Below are positions 35,436 to 44,335 of a DNA stretch of 64,000 bases, one piece after another. Numbering within the stretch: the first letter of the stretch is position 1; every line of letters starts with the position of its first letter. The translations under genes and the position numbers were made by a program. The notes below the pieces were generated by a model that was not told the DNA's origin, searched no databases, and worked only from the letters and a program-made list of their open reading frames with translations. The stretch spans positions 496,001 to 560,000 of the forward strand of contig JAGIBK010000001.1 in assembly GCA_017744355.1 (NCBI GenBank), read 5' to 3'. This DNA is from a bacterium. Its GTDB lineage: Bacteria > Cyanobacteriota > Sericytochromatia > S15B-MN24 > UBA4093.

Positions 35436-36356
35436 TTAGCACCGGTTAGATGGAGGGTCGGGAGCGAGTCTCTCGGCCCTTTGCCTTGCCTTCGGCAAGG
35501 CCTGCTGGATGCTCGTCGCGCTGCCGATCGAGGCCACGATGATGCTTGCGATCGCAAGCCACTGCAGCAGCGTCAGTTGCTCGCCGAGAATGACCAAGGC
35601 GGCCAACGCGCCAATCGCAGGCTCCATGCTGAGCAGGATGCCGAAGGTCTGCTTCGGGAGGCGCTTGAGGGCCACCATCTCCAGCGAGTAAGGCACCGCG
35701 CTCGAGAGGATGCCGACGCCGAGGCCGGCGAGCATCAGCGCGGGATCGAGCAAGGCGGTCCCGGCGCGGGCGACCCCGAAGGGGAGCACGACCAAGGCAG
35801 CGGTGAGCATCCCGAGCGAGGTCGCCTGGCCACCCGGGATTTGCCCTGCTCGCTTGCCGAAGACGATGTACAGCGCCCAGCACACCGCTGCGCCAAGGGC
35901 AAAGCCGACCCCTACCGGGTCCAGGGTGCCGCTGCCCTCGGTCAGGGGAAGCAGAAGCCCCATGCCAAGCACCGCGAAGCCGATCCAGGCAAAGTCCAGC
36001 GCCCTGCGCGAGGCCGCCATCGCGACGGCGAGCGGCCCGGTGAACTCGATGGCGATCGCGACCCCCAGCGGGATCCTGGCGATCGACATGTAGAACAACA
36101 GGTTCATGAGGCCTGTCACCGCGCCGTACAGCACGATGGTGCGGGCGTCTTTCGCCGAGAGCGGCAGGCGCCACGGACGCCAGATTGCAAGCAGGAGGAT
36201 GGCCGCGAAGACCGCCCGGTAAGCGGTCGTGCCCTCGGCACCGAGAACAGGGAAGAGGTGCTTGGCGAAGGATGCCCCGACCGTCAGGGAGACGAGGCTA
36301 CCGAACAAGGCGATGACCGGCAACAGTACGTGATGGGCGGGTGACCAGGGCTTCAA
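35436..36356 (-). CDS. rhtA: EamA/DMT exporter, RhtA-like
   Basis: 306 residues, ten membrane segments in two EamA repeats. RhtA exports threonine, homoserine and related amino acids. Diagnostic stretches are SLTVGASFAKHLFPVLGAEG, FYMSIARIPLGVAIAIEFTG and PYSLEMVALKRLPKQTFGIL. The TTG start is supported by GAGGAGG at 5 nt, and no ATG is available nearby. Convergent with the VOC gene, 7 bp apart. Its substrate range is inferred from the family only. Confidence 0.88.
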   Translation of the reverse strand: MKPWSPAHHVLLPVIALFGSLVSLTVGASFAKHLFPVLGAEGTTAYRAVFAAILLLAIWRPWRLPLSAKDARTIVLYGAVTGLMNLLFYMSIARIPLGVAIAIEFTGPLAVAMAASRRALDFAWIGFAVLGMGLLLPLTEGSGTLDPVGVGFALGAAVCWALYIVFGKRAGQIPGGQATSLGMLTAALVVLPFGVARAGTALLDPALMLAGLGVGILSSAVPYSLEMVALKRLPKQTFGILLSMEPAIGALAALVILGEQLTLLQWLAIASIIVASIGSATSIQQALPKARQRAERLAPDPPSNRC

Positions 36357-36565
36357 GCTTTCCTCCTCGCTCCTCTGCTCAGCATACCCGAGGGAGCCGT
36401 CGCGTTGACACGATCCCAGGCGATCGTGCTACACATGATGGTAGCCACCCAACGTCCCGATGGCGGAGCGACCGAGCGTCGTATCCGTAGGGCGTTCGCG
36501 GGAGGCTGCCTTCTGGATGGCGCCGCCCGCCCCTAGTTACACCATTCGTCATTAGGAGGGCCTTC

Positions 36566-37618
36566 ATGTCGAGCGCCGAACTTCCCATTCTCAACTTCAT
36601 CCTGAGCAACTACAAGAACTTCAACTCGCGCGCCACCCGCGATGCGATGCTCGCTTACTGGGACCACATCCAGGCCGGCGGGCGCATGTTCTGGGCGGTG
36701 GCCGGCGCCATGTCGTCCGCGCAGCTCGGCATCACCCTCGCGCCTGCGATCCGCGCGGGCCTGATCCACGGTCTCTCGGTGACCGGGGCCAACCTGGAAG
36801 AATCCCTCTTCCGTCTCGTTGCTCACAACGAGTACAAGGACTTCCCCGACTACCGCTACCTCACCAAGCAGGACGATACCCGCATCCTAAACGACCGGAT
36901 GCGCCGCGTCACCGACACCAGCATCCCCGAGGACGAAGCCTTCCGCGCCGTCGAAGAGATCGTCGTCCCCATGTGGAAAAAGGCCCATGCCAACGGCGAG
37001 CGCCGCTTCTGGCACCAGTACTTCTACGAGGTCATCCAGGCCATCGATCCCGCCAAGTACGAAGGCAACCCGGACGACTGCTGGCTCCTGGCCGCCGCCC
37101 GCGCCAACCTGCCGATCGTCGTCCCCGGCTACGAGGACTCCACCTTCGGCAACATCATCACGTCCTACGTGAAGCACGGTGACATCAGCGCCAGCATCGC
37201 CAAGTCGGGCATCGAGTACATGGCCGACTTCTACGATCGCTACAAGGAGCTTTCGAGCACTGACGCCGGCGTCGGCTTCTTCCAGATCGGCGGCGGCATC
37301 GCCGGCGACTTCCCTATCTGCGTCGTGCCCTCGATCAAGTACGACCTCGGCGAGGAAGTGAAGCCCTGGTCCTACTTCTGCCAGATCAGCGACTCGACCA
37401 CCTCGTACGGCTCCTACTCGGGTGCGACCCCCAACGAGAAGATCACCTGGGACAAGCTGACCGAGGAGACCCCCATGTTCGTCGTCGAGTCCGATGCGAC
37501 GATCGTGGCGCCCCTCATCCTGCGCGCGCTCCTCGAGTGCAAGCAGAACCCCGAAGCCGCCAACGCCCTCATTGCCCAGCACATGGGCGAGAAGGCGACG
37601 GCTGGCGCCAAGGCGTAA
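36566..37618 (+). CDS. Deoxyhypusine synthase family protein lacking the catalytic lysine
   Basis: 350 residues. Overall pattern of deoxyhypusine synthase: FWAVAGAMSSAQLG (NAD region), HGLSVTGANLEE, NLPIVVPGYEDSTFGN, FFQIGGGIAGDFPICVVPS, FCQISDSTTSYGSYSGATP and the DATIVAPLILRALLE end. In eukaryotic and archaeal enzymes the active-site Lys follows GGG (GGGxxK); here this position is Gly (GGGIAG). Bacteria lack eIF5A, so homologues of this type are thought to act in polyamine chemistry rather than protein modification. GGAGG precedes the ATG. A 14-bp terminator follows. Confidence 0.85.
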   Translation: MSSAELPILNFILSNYKNFNSRATRDAMLAYWDHIQAGGRMFWAVAGAMSSAQLGITLAPAIRAGLIHGLSVTGANLEESLFRLVAHNEYKDFPDYRYLTKQDDTRILNDRMRRVTDTSIPEDEAFRAVEEIVVPMWKKAHANGERRFWHQYFYEVIQAIDPAKYEGNPDDCWLLAAARANLPIVVPGYEDSTFGNIITSYVKHGDISASIAKSGIEYMADFYDRYKELSSTDAGVGFFQIGGGIAGDFPICVVPSIKYDLGEEVKPWSYFCQISDSTTSYGSYSGATPNEKITWDKLTEETPMFVVESDATIVAPLILRALLECKQNPEAANALIAQHMGEKATAGAKA

Positions 37619-37633
37619 CCGCGTCCAAAACCA

Positions 37634-37665
37634 AGCAACGCCCTACCGAAAGGTGGGGCGTTGCT
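37634..37665 (+). terminator. Terminator after the deoxyhypusine synthase-like gene
   Basis: A 14-bp stem AGCAACGCCCTACC / GGTGGGGCGTTGCT with GAAA loop. No T-run, but the stem is very stable. Confidence 0.7.
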
Positions 37666-37780
37666 GCTGAGAAGCAGGTGAGGACTACCCTTGCGCCCAC
37701 CCCATGGTGTATCATAGCTCGCTCGCCTGGTGACTCACCTGCGAAACCACCGCGCCGTACCCCCCGCATCGGAGGACTCA

Positions 37781-38308
37781 ATGCTCAAGACCATCGGTAT
37801 CGTCGTGGCCGCCTTGCTCGGTGGCTTGCTCATCTTCGCCGCGACCAAGCCCGACACCTTCACCATCCAGCGCTCAGCGAGCATCAAAGCCTCGCCCGAG
37901 GCACTCTACGCGCAGATCAGCGACTTCCATCGCTGGGCGGATTGGTCGCCCTACGATAAGTTGGATCCCGCGATGAAGAAGACCTATCGCGGTGCAGAGA
38001 GCGGCGTGGGAGCCATTTACGAGTGGGAAGGCAGCGACAAGGTCGGCCAGGGCAACATGGAGATCGTCGAGGCCGTTCCTGGTGCCAAGGTCGTCACGAA
38101 GCTGAATTTCGTCAAGCCGTTCCAGGCCAACAACGTCGCCGAGTTCACGCTGGAGACCAAGGGTGACACCACCCACGTCACGTGGGCGATGCGCGGTCCC
38201 AATTCCTACATGTCGAAGGTCATGTGCATCTTCATCGACATGGACAAGATGGTCGGCAAGGATTTCGAGACGGGCCTGGGCAACCTGAAGGCCCTCGCCG
38301 AGAAGTAA
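37781..38308 (+). CDS. SRPBCC (START-like) family protein with N-terminal anchor
   Basis: 175 residues. It opens with a hydrophobic segment (MLKTIGIVVAALLGGLLIFA), then a START-like fold typical of polyketide-cyclase/dehydrase proteins: TIQRSASIKASPEALYAQIS, DFHRWADWSPYDKLDP, YEWEGSDKVGQGNMEI and the long C-terminal helix. The family binds hydrophobic ligands. GGAGG before ATG 37781. Stands alone with its own terminator. Confidence 0.85.
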   Translation: MLKTIGIVVAALLGGLLIFAATKPDTFTIQRSASIKASPEALYAQISDFHRWADWSPYDKLDPAMKKTYRGAESGVGAIYEWEGSDKVGQGNMEIVEAVPGAKVVTKLNFVKPFQANNVAEFTLETKGDTTHVTWAMRGPNSYMSKVMCIFIDMDKMVGKDFETGLGNLKALAEK

Positions 38309-38324
38309 ACTTCAATCGCCTCTT

Positions 38325-38348
38325 GCCACCGGGCTTCAACCCGGTGGC
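38325..38348 (+). terminator. Terminator after the SRPBCC gene
   Basis: A 9-bp stem GCCACCGGG / CCCGGTGGC with CTTCAA loop, followed by TCTTTCATTT. Confidence 0.75.
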
Positions 38349-38455
38349 TCTTTCATTTGGGAGGTGAGCGCCCACAAGCAGCAGGGGCGGCTCATCGGGG
38401 GCGGGGCTTCTGCTCGCTCTTTGCCTCGTGCCGGCAATGGAGAGAGAATGCCTCC

Positions 38456-40783
38456 ATGACCCAAACCGGCCTCCTGCTTGATTTTGTCACCTTCCTCAAA
38501 CGAGCGCACCTGCGCGAGCTTGCCTCTGAGCTGCTCAGGCTCACCAAAGTGCGGAAGGTGCCGAACGGGCATGTCCTCGAACAGGCGCCCGAAGGTGAGC
38601 GCCTGCAGGAGATGGAGGCGAACATCGCTTCGCTGCTCGATGATCTAGCGGCAGGCACGTTGCACGAACGGGCGATCGAGCGCTATGCGCCATGGGGGGT
38701 CGTACAGCAACCGGGCCTTCCTGCTCCGAGCATCAAGCCGGACGATCTCGTGCGCTTCTTCGCCGCGCAGCGTGAAGCGCTCCTCGCGTTCATCCCACGC
38801 TTTACTCCCGATAGTCGAGCGGCGGTGACGCTTGCCCTCGCCTTGGAAGGGGAGCTGAGCGGGGCCCAAGAAGTCGTCATCCGGTTTTGCACCCGCTGGC
38901 GCGACGTGGCCCGAGAACGCTTCGTGCGTTCATTCAACGACGCCCCCATCGGGATGGCCTTGCTCGGGTTGGACGGGCGCTTTCTTCAGGTCAATCGCAC
39001 CCTGTGCGAGCTGACCGGCTACTCGGAGCTGGAGCTGCTCAGCAAGCGGCTCCAGGAGCTGATTCATCCGGAAGATTTGGCCCCTGAGCTTGCCCTGTAC
39101 CAGGCGCTCCAGGAAGGCGAGCTCCAGCGCTATCAGGTCGAACAGCGCTGCTTCCATAAGGACGGGCATCTGGTCTGGGTCCAGCTCAGCGTCTCCATGG
39201 TTCAGGATCCGCAAGGGGCCCCTCTCTACGCCATTAGCCAGATCCAGGATATCAGCGCGGGAAAGAAGGCCAAGGATCAGCTTCGCCAGTTCGAGCTGCT
39301 GGTGCGGAGCGTGGTGGACTACGCCATCTTCATGCTCGATCCCGAAGGGCGCGTGCTGACCTGGAACGAAGGGGCCGAACGCCTCAAGGGCTACGATGCG
39401 CAGGAGATCATCGGCCGGAGTCTCGAGGTCTTCTACACCCCTGAGGCCGTCCAGAAAGGCCTGCCTTGGCACTTGTTGAAGGCGGCCGAGGAACGAGGCC
39501 ACATCGAGGATATCGGCTGGAGGGTGCGCAAGGACGGCTCCCGCTTCTGGGCGGATGTCGTCATCACCGCCATTCGCGACGACGAGGGGCACCTGGTCGG
39601 CTATGCCAAGGTGACGCGGGATTTGACCGAGCGCAGGAAGGCCGAGCAAGAGGCCGTCGAGCATGCCAAGACCCTCGCACGTCAGCATGAGCTGCTGGAG
39701 CGCATCATCGACAACGTGCCGGCAGGGATCGCTTACCTGGACAAAAACCTCGTCTTTCGCTGGCTGAATCCCGCATACGCCCAGCTGATCGGGCTGCCGA
39801 TCGAGCGCCTCATCAATCGCCCCGTCTTCGAGGCTCTGGAAGGCGCCGAACCACAAATAGGGTCCTTGCTGCGCGGGGTGATCGAGACTGCGCGCCCCTT
39901 TCATGCCATGGGCTTCCCGTTCGTCTACGGGGTGGAGGGCGTCGAGCGCCATACCTACTGGGATTTCTCGTACGTGCCGCTGCTGGGGGACACCCGAGAG
40001 GTCGAGGGCCTTCTCATCTTGTCGATCGAAGTCTCCGAGCGAATGGAGAAAGAGCGCCTGCAACGGGAGCAGATCGAGACCCTGGAGCAGACCGATCGTT
40101 ACAAGGACGAGTTCCTCTCGGTGATCAGCCACGAGCTCAGGACGCCGCTCAACTTCATCATGGGCTTCGCGAGCATCCTAGAGGACGAGCTGGTGGGCAA
40201 GCTGAACGCGGAGCAGCACGATTGCGTCAGCAAGATCATGACCGGCGCCGAGCGCATGCTGGTGCAGGTCAAGAACCTCCTCGACATGAGCCAGATGGCG
40301 GCCGGAGCCTTTAGGATTGCGCCTTCTGCGACGCTGTACGCGCCGGTGGTGGACGAAGCGGTGTCGAGCCTCAGGCCGCTCGCCGCTCAAAAGGGGCTCG
40401 GCCTCGAGATCGAGGTGCAGGTGCCGCAAGAGGTCTGTCTCGATGGCCCGCGCACCGTCCAGGTGCTGGGCAACCTGATCGAGAATGCGATCAAGTTCAC
40501 GCCCCAGGGCGGGCGGATCAGGATCCGGGCGGGCCTTGAAGAGAACGACCTGGTCACCGAAGTGGAGGACAACGGCCTCGGGATTCCCGCCGAGGCCATT
40601 CCCAAGCTGTTTCACCGCTTCCAGCAGCTCGACATGAGCACGACGCGCGAGGCGGGCGGCATCGGCCTGGGCCTCTCCATCAGCAAGGCCATCGTCGAAG
40701 CGCACGGCGGCACGATCGGCGTGCGAAGCGAGGTAGGCAAGGGCAGCACCTTCTGGTTCCGTTTGCCTTGGAAGGTCTGCTAA
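38456..40783 (+). CDS. Cytoplasmic sensor histidine kinase with three PAS domains
   Basis: 775 residues with no membrane segment. An N-terminal helical region (about 1-150, RsbRD-like in appearance) is followed by PAS1 (about 156-280), PAS2 (280-405, with a PAC ending VTRDLTERRKAE), PAS3 (about 415-535), HisKA with FLSVISHELRTPLNF (phospho-acceptor His559) and HATPase_c with NLIENAIKFTP, VEDNGLGIP and GGIGLGLSISKAI. It should sense a cytosolic or redox signal and phosphorylate a response regulator, which is not encoded nearby. GGAGAGAG precedes the ATG. The stop codon lies at the edge of an inverted repeat. Confidence 0.92.
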   Translation: MTQTGLLLDFVTFLKRAHLRELASELLRLTKVRKVPNGHVLEQAPEGERLQEMEANIASLLDDLAAGTLHERAIERYAPWGVVQQPGLPAPSIKPDDLVRFFAAQREALLAFIPRFTPDSRAAVTLALALEGELSGAQEVVIRFCTRWRDVARERFVRSFNDAPIGMALLGLDGRFLQVNRTLCELTGYSELELLSKRLQELIHPEDLAPELALYQALQEGELQRYQVEQRCFHKDGHLVWVQLSVSMVQDPQGAPLYAISQIQDISAGKKAKDQLRQFELLVRSVVDYAIFMLDPEGRVLTWNEGAERLKGYDAQEIIGRSLEVFYTPEAVQKGLPWHLLKAAEERGHIEDIGWRVRKDGSRFWADVVITAIRDDEGHLVGYAKVTRDLTERRKAEQEAVEHAKTLARQHELLERIIDNVPAGIAYLDKNLVFRWLNPAYAQLIGLPIERLINRPVFEALEGAEPQIGSLLRGVIETARPFHAMGFPFVYGVEGVERHTYWDFSYVPLLGDTREVEGLLILSIEVSERMEKERLQREQIETLEQTDRYKDEFLSVISHELRTPLNFIMGFASILEDELVGKLNAEQHDCVSKIMTGAERMLVQVKNLLDMSQMAAGAFRIAPSATLYAPVVDEAVSSLRPLAAQKGLGLEIEVQVPQEVCLDGPRTVQVLGNLIENAIKFTPQGGRIRIRAGLEENDLVTEVEDNGLGIPAEAIPKLFHRFQQLDMSTTREAGGIGLGLSISKAIVEAHGGTIGVRSEVGKGSTFWFRLPWKVC

Positions 40784-40862
40784 GAGCGTCTAACAAAACC
40801 AGGCATGTTACCGCCTTGTGCCGCCGTGGGCGGCTAGAAGGAACAGTTTTGTTAGACGCTCT
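40783..40862. repeat. 80-bp element with 17-bp perfect terminal inverted repeats (MITE-like / bidirectional terminator)
   Basis: AGAGCGTCTAACAAAAC and its exact complement bracket 46 bp that themselves contain a CCGCC...GGCGG hairpin. TA/TAA occurs at both outer edges. The kinase stop TAA (40781-40783) and the antiporter stop TAG (minus, 40863-40861) both fall at the element's borders. Confidence 0.75.
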
Positions 40863-42687
40863 AAGTGAGCACCTCGCGCCGCTCGCCGATCTTCCCCGTC
40901 TGGAATTCCTGATTCTCCTTGAAGGCCGCGATTGCCCCGAGCACGGCCGCGTCCAGGGCGGGCATCAGGTTGCGGGCAGAGTCCACCCGCGAGACGAACA
41001 CGTAATCCGCTCCAGCCTCGTAGAGCGGCCGCACCTCGGTGGTCTGGACGGCGTTCGTGATGATGGTGGCCGTCGGGCACATGACCCGCAGGCTCTTGGT
41101 GAGCGCCAGGTTGCTCGTGCCCTTCAGGATGTCGTCCGGGATGGTGCAGAGGATGATCCCGGCCTTGTCCACCCCGGCGTGGCGCAGGGTCTCGGGGTTG
41201 GAGATGTCCCCGTAGTGCGCCGTCGCGCCGCGCCGCTCGATCTCGGGGTGGAGGGCCACGTTGAAATCCACCACCAGAGTCTTCTTCAGCAGCTCCGGGT
41301 TGGTGCGCTCCAACTCGTAAAAGAGCGACGAGGCGATACGGTGGAAGCCGAGCAAGACCAGCTCGTACTCTTCGGCCGGGGTCTCGGCGTCCGGCTGGTT
41401 GGCGGGTGCTTTCATGCCGAGGCGGGTGAGCATGGGGGCCATGCGCTGGTAGAGGGCGTCGCTGTGCTGGAAGAGGCTCGGATAGAGGAGCGCCGTGAGG
41501 ACGAAGGCGAAGATCACAGCCCCCACGGTCGTCGCGGGCAGGTGCCCGAAGCTCAGGCCCAGGTAAGCGATCACGAGGCAGAATTCGGAGATGGGCACCA
41601 TCCGGGTCGCGGTCAGCACGGAGCCACGGCGATCGAAACCGGTGGCATGGAGCAGCGGCAGGAAGATCAGGTAGCGCGAGAGGATTGCAAGCCCCGTCAT
41701 CAGGAGGGCGAGCAGTAGGATGTCACTGCCGTCGGGCTTCGGGATTCCCATGCCGAGCCCGACGAAGAAGAGGGTGACGAAGAAGTCGCGCACCGCCGAA
41801 ACCTTGGTGAGCACTTCGTAGCAGTAAGGGAACGAGGCGATGCTGGCCCCGGCGATGAGCGCGCCCATTTCGAGCGAGACGGAGATGGGCGCCTGGATAC
41901 CGATCATGCCGAGGATCTCGCCCAGGTGGGTGCCGAGCAGCCCGATCCCGAAGCACCAGCCGATGGCCGTGACGAGCATCAGCTCGGGCGATCGCGCGAT
42001 CCAGTGAAAGGCGGTGGGCAGCACGTAGCGCGCGAAGACCGAGGCGATCGCGACCAGGATCCCGATGCCGAGCAGGGTCATCAGCACCGGCTGGAGGTCG
42101 GGCTGCGAGAAATTCGGCTGGACGGCAAGCACGACCATCGCCCACAGGTCCTGGAAGATGAGCAGGCCCAGCACCATGCGCCCGACGGTGGTGTCGAGCT
42201 GGTACTTCTCCTGGAAGAGTTTGACGATGAGCAGGGTGGACGAGGCCGCGACGGTGATGCCCAGGTAGAGGGGCGTGAAGGGGCCCTGGATGGCCGCCCA
42301 GCCCGTCTTCTGGAGAAGCCAGGTGGCGCCGAAGCCGAAGGCCACGCACAGCGGGAACTGGAGCAGTCCGGTCCAGATGAGGGTCTTGCCGCTCGAGAGG
42401 AGCTTCTTGAGGTCGATCTCGAGGCCGATCAAGAAGAGCAGCAGCACCAGGCCCAGATGGGCGATGGTCTCGATGTTGGCCTTGCTCGTGACCAGGCCGG
42501 TGACCTGAGGCCCGACGAACACCCCGGCGAAGAGGAAGGCCGCGATCGTGGGGATCTTGAAGCGGGTGAAGAGCGCGGCCAACAGGCCCGCGATGAGCAG
42601 GGAGCCGCCGATGTCGAAGACGAGCGACTCGCCCATCGCCGCGGGGTCGGCGTGGGCGGCGACGGAGAGCAGGGCGGTCGTGAGCAC
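40861..42687 (-). CDS. CPA2 monovalent cation:proton antiporter with C-terminal RCK-like domain
   Basis: 608 residues. The first ~400 form a KefB/C-type membrane domain of about 12 helices (FKIPTIAAFLFAGVFVGPQV, GLVLLLFLIGLEIDLKKL, VLGLLIFQDLWAMVVLAV). From about 435 on there is a TrkA-N-like regulatory domain (YELVLLGFHRIASSLFYEL, LLKKTLVVDFN, ATAHYGDISNPETLRHAGVD). The usual GxGxxG nucleotide motif is degenerate here (GFHRIAS), so NAD(H) control may be lost. The family exchanges K+ or Na+ for protons. GTG start with AAAGGA. Stop lies in the inverted repeat. Confidence 0.9.
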   Translation of the reverse strand: MLTTALLSVAAHADPAAMGESLVFDIGGSLLIAGLLAALFTRFKIPTIAAFLFAGVFVGPQVTGLVTSKANIETIAHLGLVLLLFLIGLEIDLKKLLSSGKTLIWTGLLQFPLCVAFGFGATWLLQKTGWAAIQGPFTPLYLGITVAASSTLLIVKLFQEKYQLDTTVGRMVLGLLIFQDLWAMVVLAVQPNFSQPDLQPVLMTLLGIGILVAIASVFARYVLPTAFHWIARSPELMLVTAIGWCFGIGLLGTHLGEILGMIGIQAPISVSLEMGALIAGASIASFPYCYEVLTKVSAVRDFFVTLFFVGLGMGIPKPDGSDILLLALLMTGLAILSRYLIFLPLLHATGFDRRGSVLTATRMVPISEFCLVIAYLGLSFGHLPATTVGAVIFAFVLTALLYPSLFQHSDALYQRMAPMLTRLGMKAPANQPDAETPAEEYELVLLGFHRIASSLFYELERTNPELLKKTLVVDFNVALHPEIERRGATAHYGDISNPETLRHAGVDKAGIILCTIPDDILKGTSNLALTKSLRVMCPTATIITNAVQTTEVRPLYEAGADYVFVSRVDSARNLMPALDAAVLGAIAAFKENQEFQTGKIGERREVLT

Positions 42688-42767
42688 GCGGAGTCCTTTC
42701 TTGTCCGGGCGGGCGCTTGACCATTATAAGCGCCGCCTAGCGGATCCGCGTGCTTGGACCGTGTTCC

Positions 42768-43985
42768 TCAGCGGGCGCTCGGCTCCAGCTCGACCTTGAT
42801 CCAGTCGGGCTCGCGTTTGTCGAAGGCCTTGTAGGCGTCGATGGCGTTCGCGAGCGGCTTCTGCTGGCTGAGGATCTCGGCGGGATTGATCGCGTTGGTG
42901 CGGACCAGCTCGATCAGCTCCGGGAGGTAGCGCCGGTGCGGGCAGTTCCCCATCTTGATCGTGAGGTTCTTGTTCATGGCCTCGCCGATGGGGAAGCGGG
43001 TCACCGTCGGGGGATAGACCCCGACGATGGCGAGGGTGCCTGCCTTGGCGAGGGCCTGGACCGCCCACATCAGGGCCTGAGAGGGACCGTCGCCCGGGTG
43101 CCAGTTGTCGGCTTGCGGGTTGGCCTGGGGGGCGATTTCCTGCACTTCCTGCTTGAACAAGCGCTCCAGGCGCTCGACCTCGTCCGAGGTGGGCAGGTGG
43201 TGAGAGTGGTTCGCGTCGACCCCGACCGCATCGATGGCCCGGTCCACCCCGATCCCGTTGGTGAGCCGGCGAATGGCCTCGACCGGATCCTCCTCCTCGT
43301 AGTTCACGACCTCGGCCCCCTGCGCGCGGGCGCGGGCGAGCCGCGAGGGGATGCAGTCCACCGCGATGATCCGGCCGGCGTCGAGCAGCTTGGCTGAAGC
43401 GATCGCGAGCAACCCGACCGGCCCGCACCCGAAGATCGCTACCGTGTTGCCGGGCTTGATCTCGGCGAGCTCCGCGGCGAAGTAGGCTGTGGGGAAGATG
43501 TCCGAGAGGAGGATCGCCTGATCGTCCGTGACTTCATCCGGCAGCTTGATGAGCCCCACGTGGGCGAAGGGGATCCGGGCCTTCTCGGCCTGGAGGCCGT
43601 GGAAGGGGCCGGTTTCTTTCGGGCCGCCGTAGAACGCGGTCCCAGCGAGGGGGCCGTTGGGGTTCGCCACGTCGCACTGCGAGTGGTAGCCCGCCCGGCA
43701 GTACGAGCAGGCGCCGCAGGCGATCGTCGAGGGGATCACCACGCGATCGCCCACGTTCAGGTTACGCACGTCCGAGCCGAGCTGCTCGATGATCCCGACG
43801 CCTTCGTGACCGAGGATCGTCCCGGGCTGCATCCCGGCCACGGTCCCACGGACCATGTGCAGGTCCGTCCCGCAGATCGCGCTTGCGGTCAGCCGCACGA
43901 TAGCGTCAGTCGGTTGCTCGATCTGGGGATCGGGAACCTCGTCGAGCCGAATGTCTCCCACCCCGTGAAACACGACGGCTTTCAC
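42768..43985 (-). CDS. Zinc-dependent alcohol dehydrogenase (formaldehyde dehydrogenase-like)
   Basis: 405 residues. Medium-chain dehydrogenase with the catalytic zinc set (SAICGTDLHM, GHEGVGIIE), the four-Cys structural zinc loop (IACGACSYCRAGYHSQC), and the Rossmann motif VAIFGCGPVGLLAIASA. The long form with inserted segments resembles glutathione-independent formaldehyde dehydrogenases. GTG at 43985 is chosen because AGGAGGT precedes it by 5 nt and the family begins at KAVVFHG; an in-frame TTG-type opening to 44030 is weaker. Substrate not certain. Confidence 0.88.
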   Translation of the reverse strand: MKAVVFHGVGDIRLDEVPDPQIEQPTDAIVRLTASAICGTDLHMVRGTVAGMQPGTILGHEGVGIIEQLGSDVRNLNVGDRVVIPSTIACGACSYCRAGYHSQCDVANPNGPLAGTAFYGGPKETGPFHGLQAEKARIPFAHVGLIKLPDEVTDDQAILLSDIFPTAYFAAELAEIKPGNTVAIFGCGPVGLLAIASAKLLDAGRIIAVDCIPSRLARARAQGAEVVNYEEEDPVEAIRRLTNGIGVDRAIDAVGVDANHSHHLPTSDEVERLERLFKQEVQEIAPQANPQADNWHPGDGPSQALMWAVQALAKAGTLAIVGVYPPTVTRFPIGEAMNKNLTIKMGNCPHRRYLPELIELVRTNAINPAEILSQQKPLANAIDAYKAFDKREPDWIKVELEPSAR

Positions 43986-44159
43986 CTGGCACCTCCTGTC
44001 CATAGCGGTTCGCGCTGATTTCAGGGCCACAGGATAGGCGGTGACGGCGTCAAATCCAATGGACGGACTAGTGATATTCTCGCCAAGAGAGGTCCGGCGC
44101 CCGTTTTCAACGCCTGCCCCACCTCGCTAAGCTCAAAGCGATCCGAGAGGAGGTCGGCC

Positions 44160-44327
44160 TTGAACGAGAAGGAAAAGAAAGTCCCCACGACCAAAGCATC
44201 CGCGACGAACCCCCCCGCGACCTTCGAGTGCGAGGTGCCGGAACGGTGCGAGCTCATCCTGACGCCGGAAGAGAAGGCCGCGCTTGAAGGGAAGGGGATG
44301 CCCGGTCCGGCGGTAGGGAAGGATTGA
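44160..44327 (+). CDS. Small hypothetical protein, 55 aa
   Basis: A TTG start at 44160 with GAGAGGAGG 6 nt upstream opens a 55-codon frame to TGA 44327. The product is hydrophilic and charged, starting MNEKEKKVPTTKA, with CEVPERCELILTPEEKAAL in the middle and two Cys. Third codon positions are almost all G or C, unlike the overlapping minus-strand frame, which supports real coding. No family recognised. Confidence 0.55.
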   Translation: MNEKEKKVPTTKASATNPPATFECEVPERCELILTPEEKAALEGKGMPGPAVGKD

Positions 44328-44335
44328 GGAACTGC

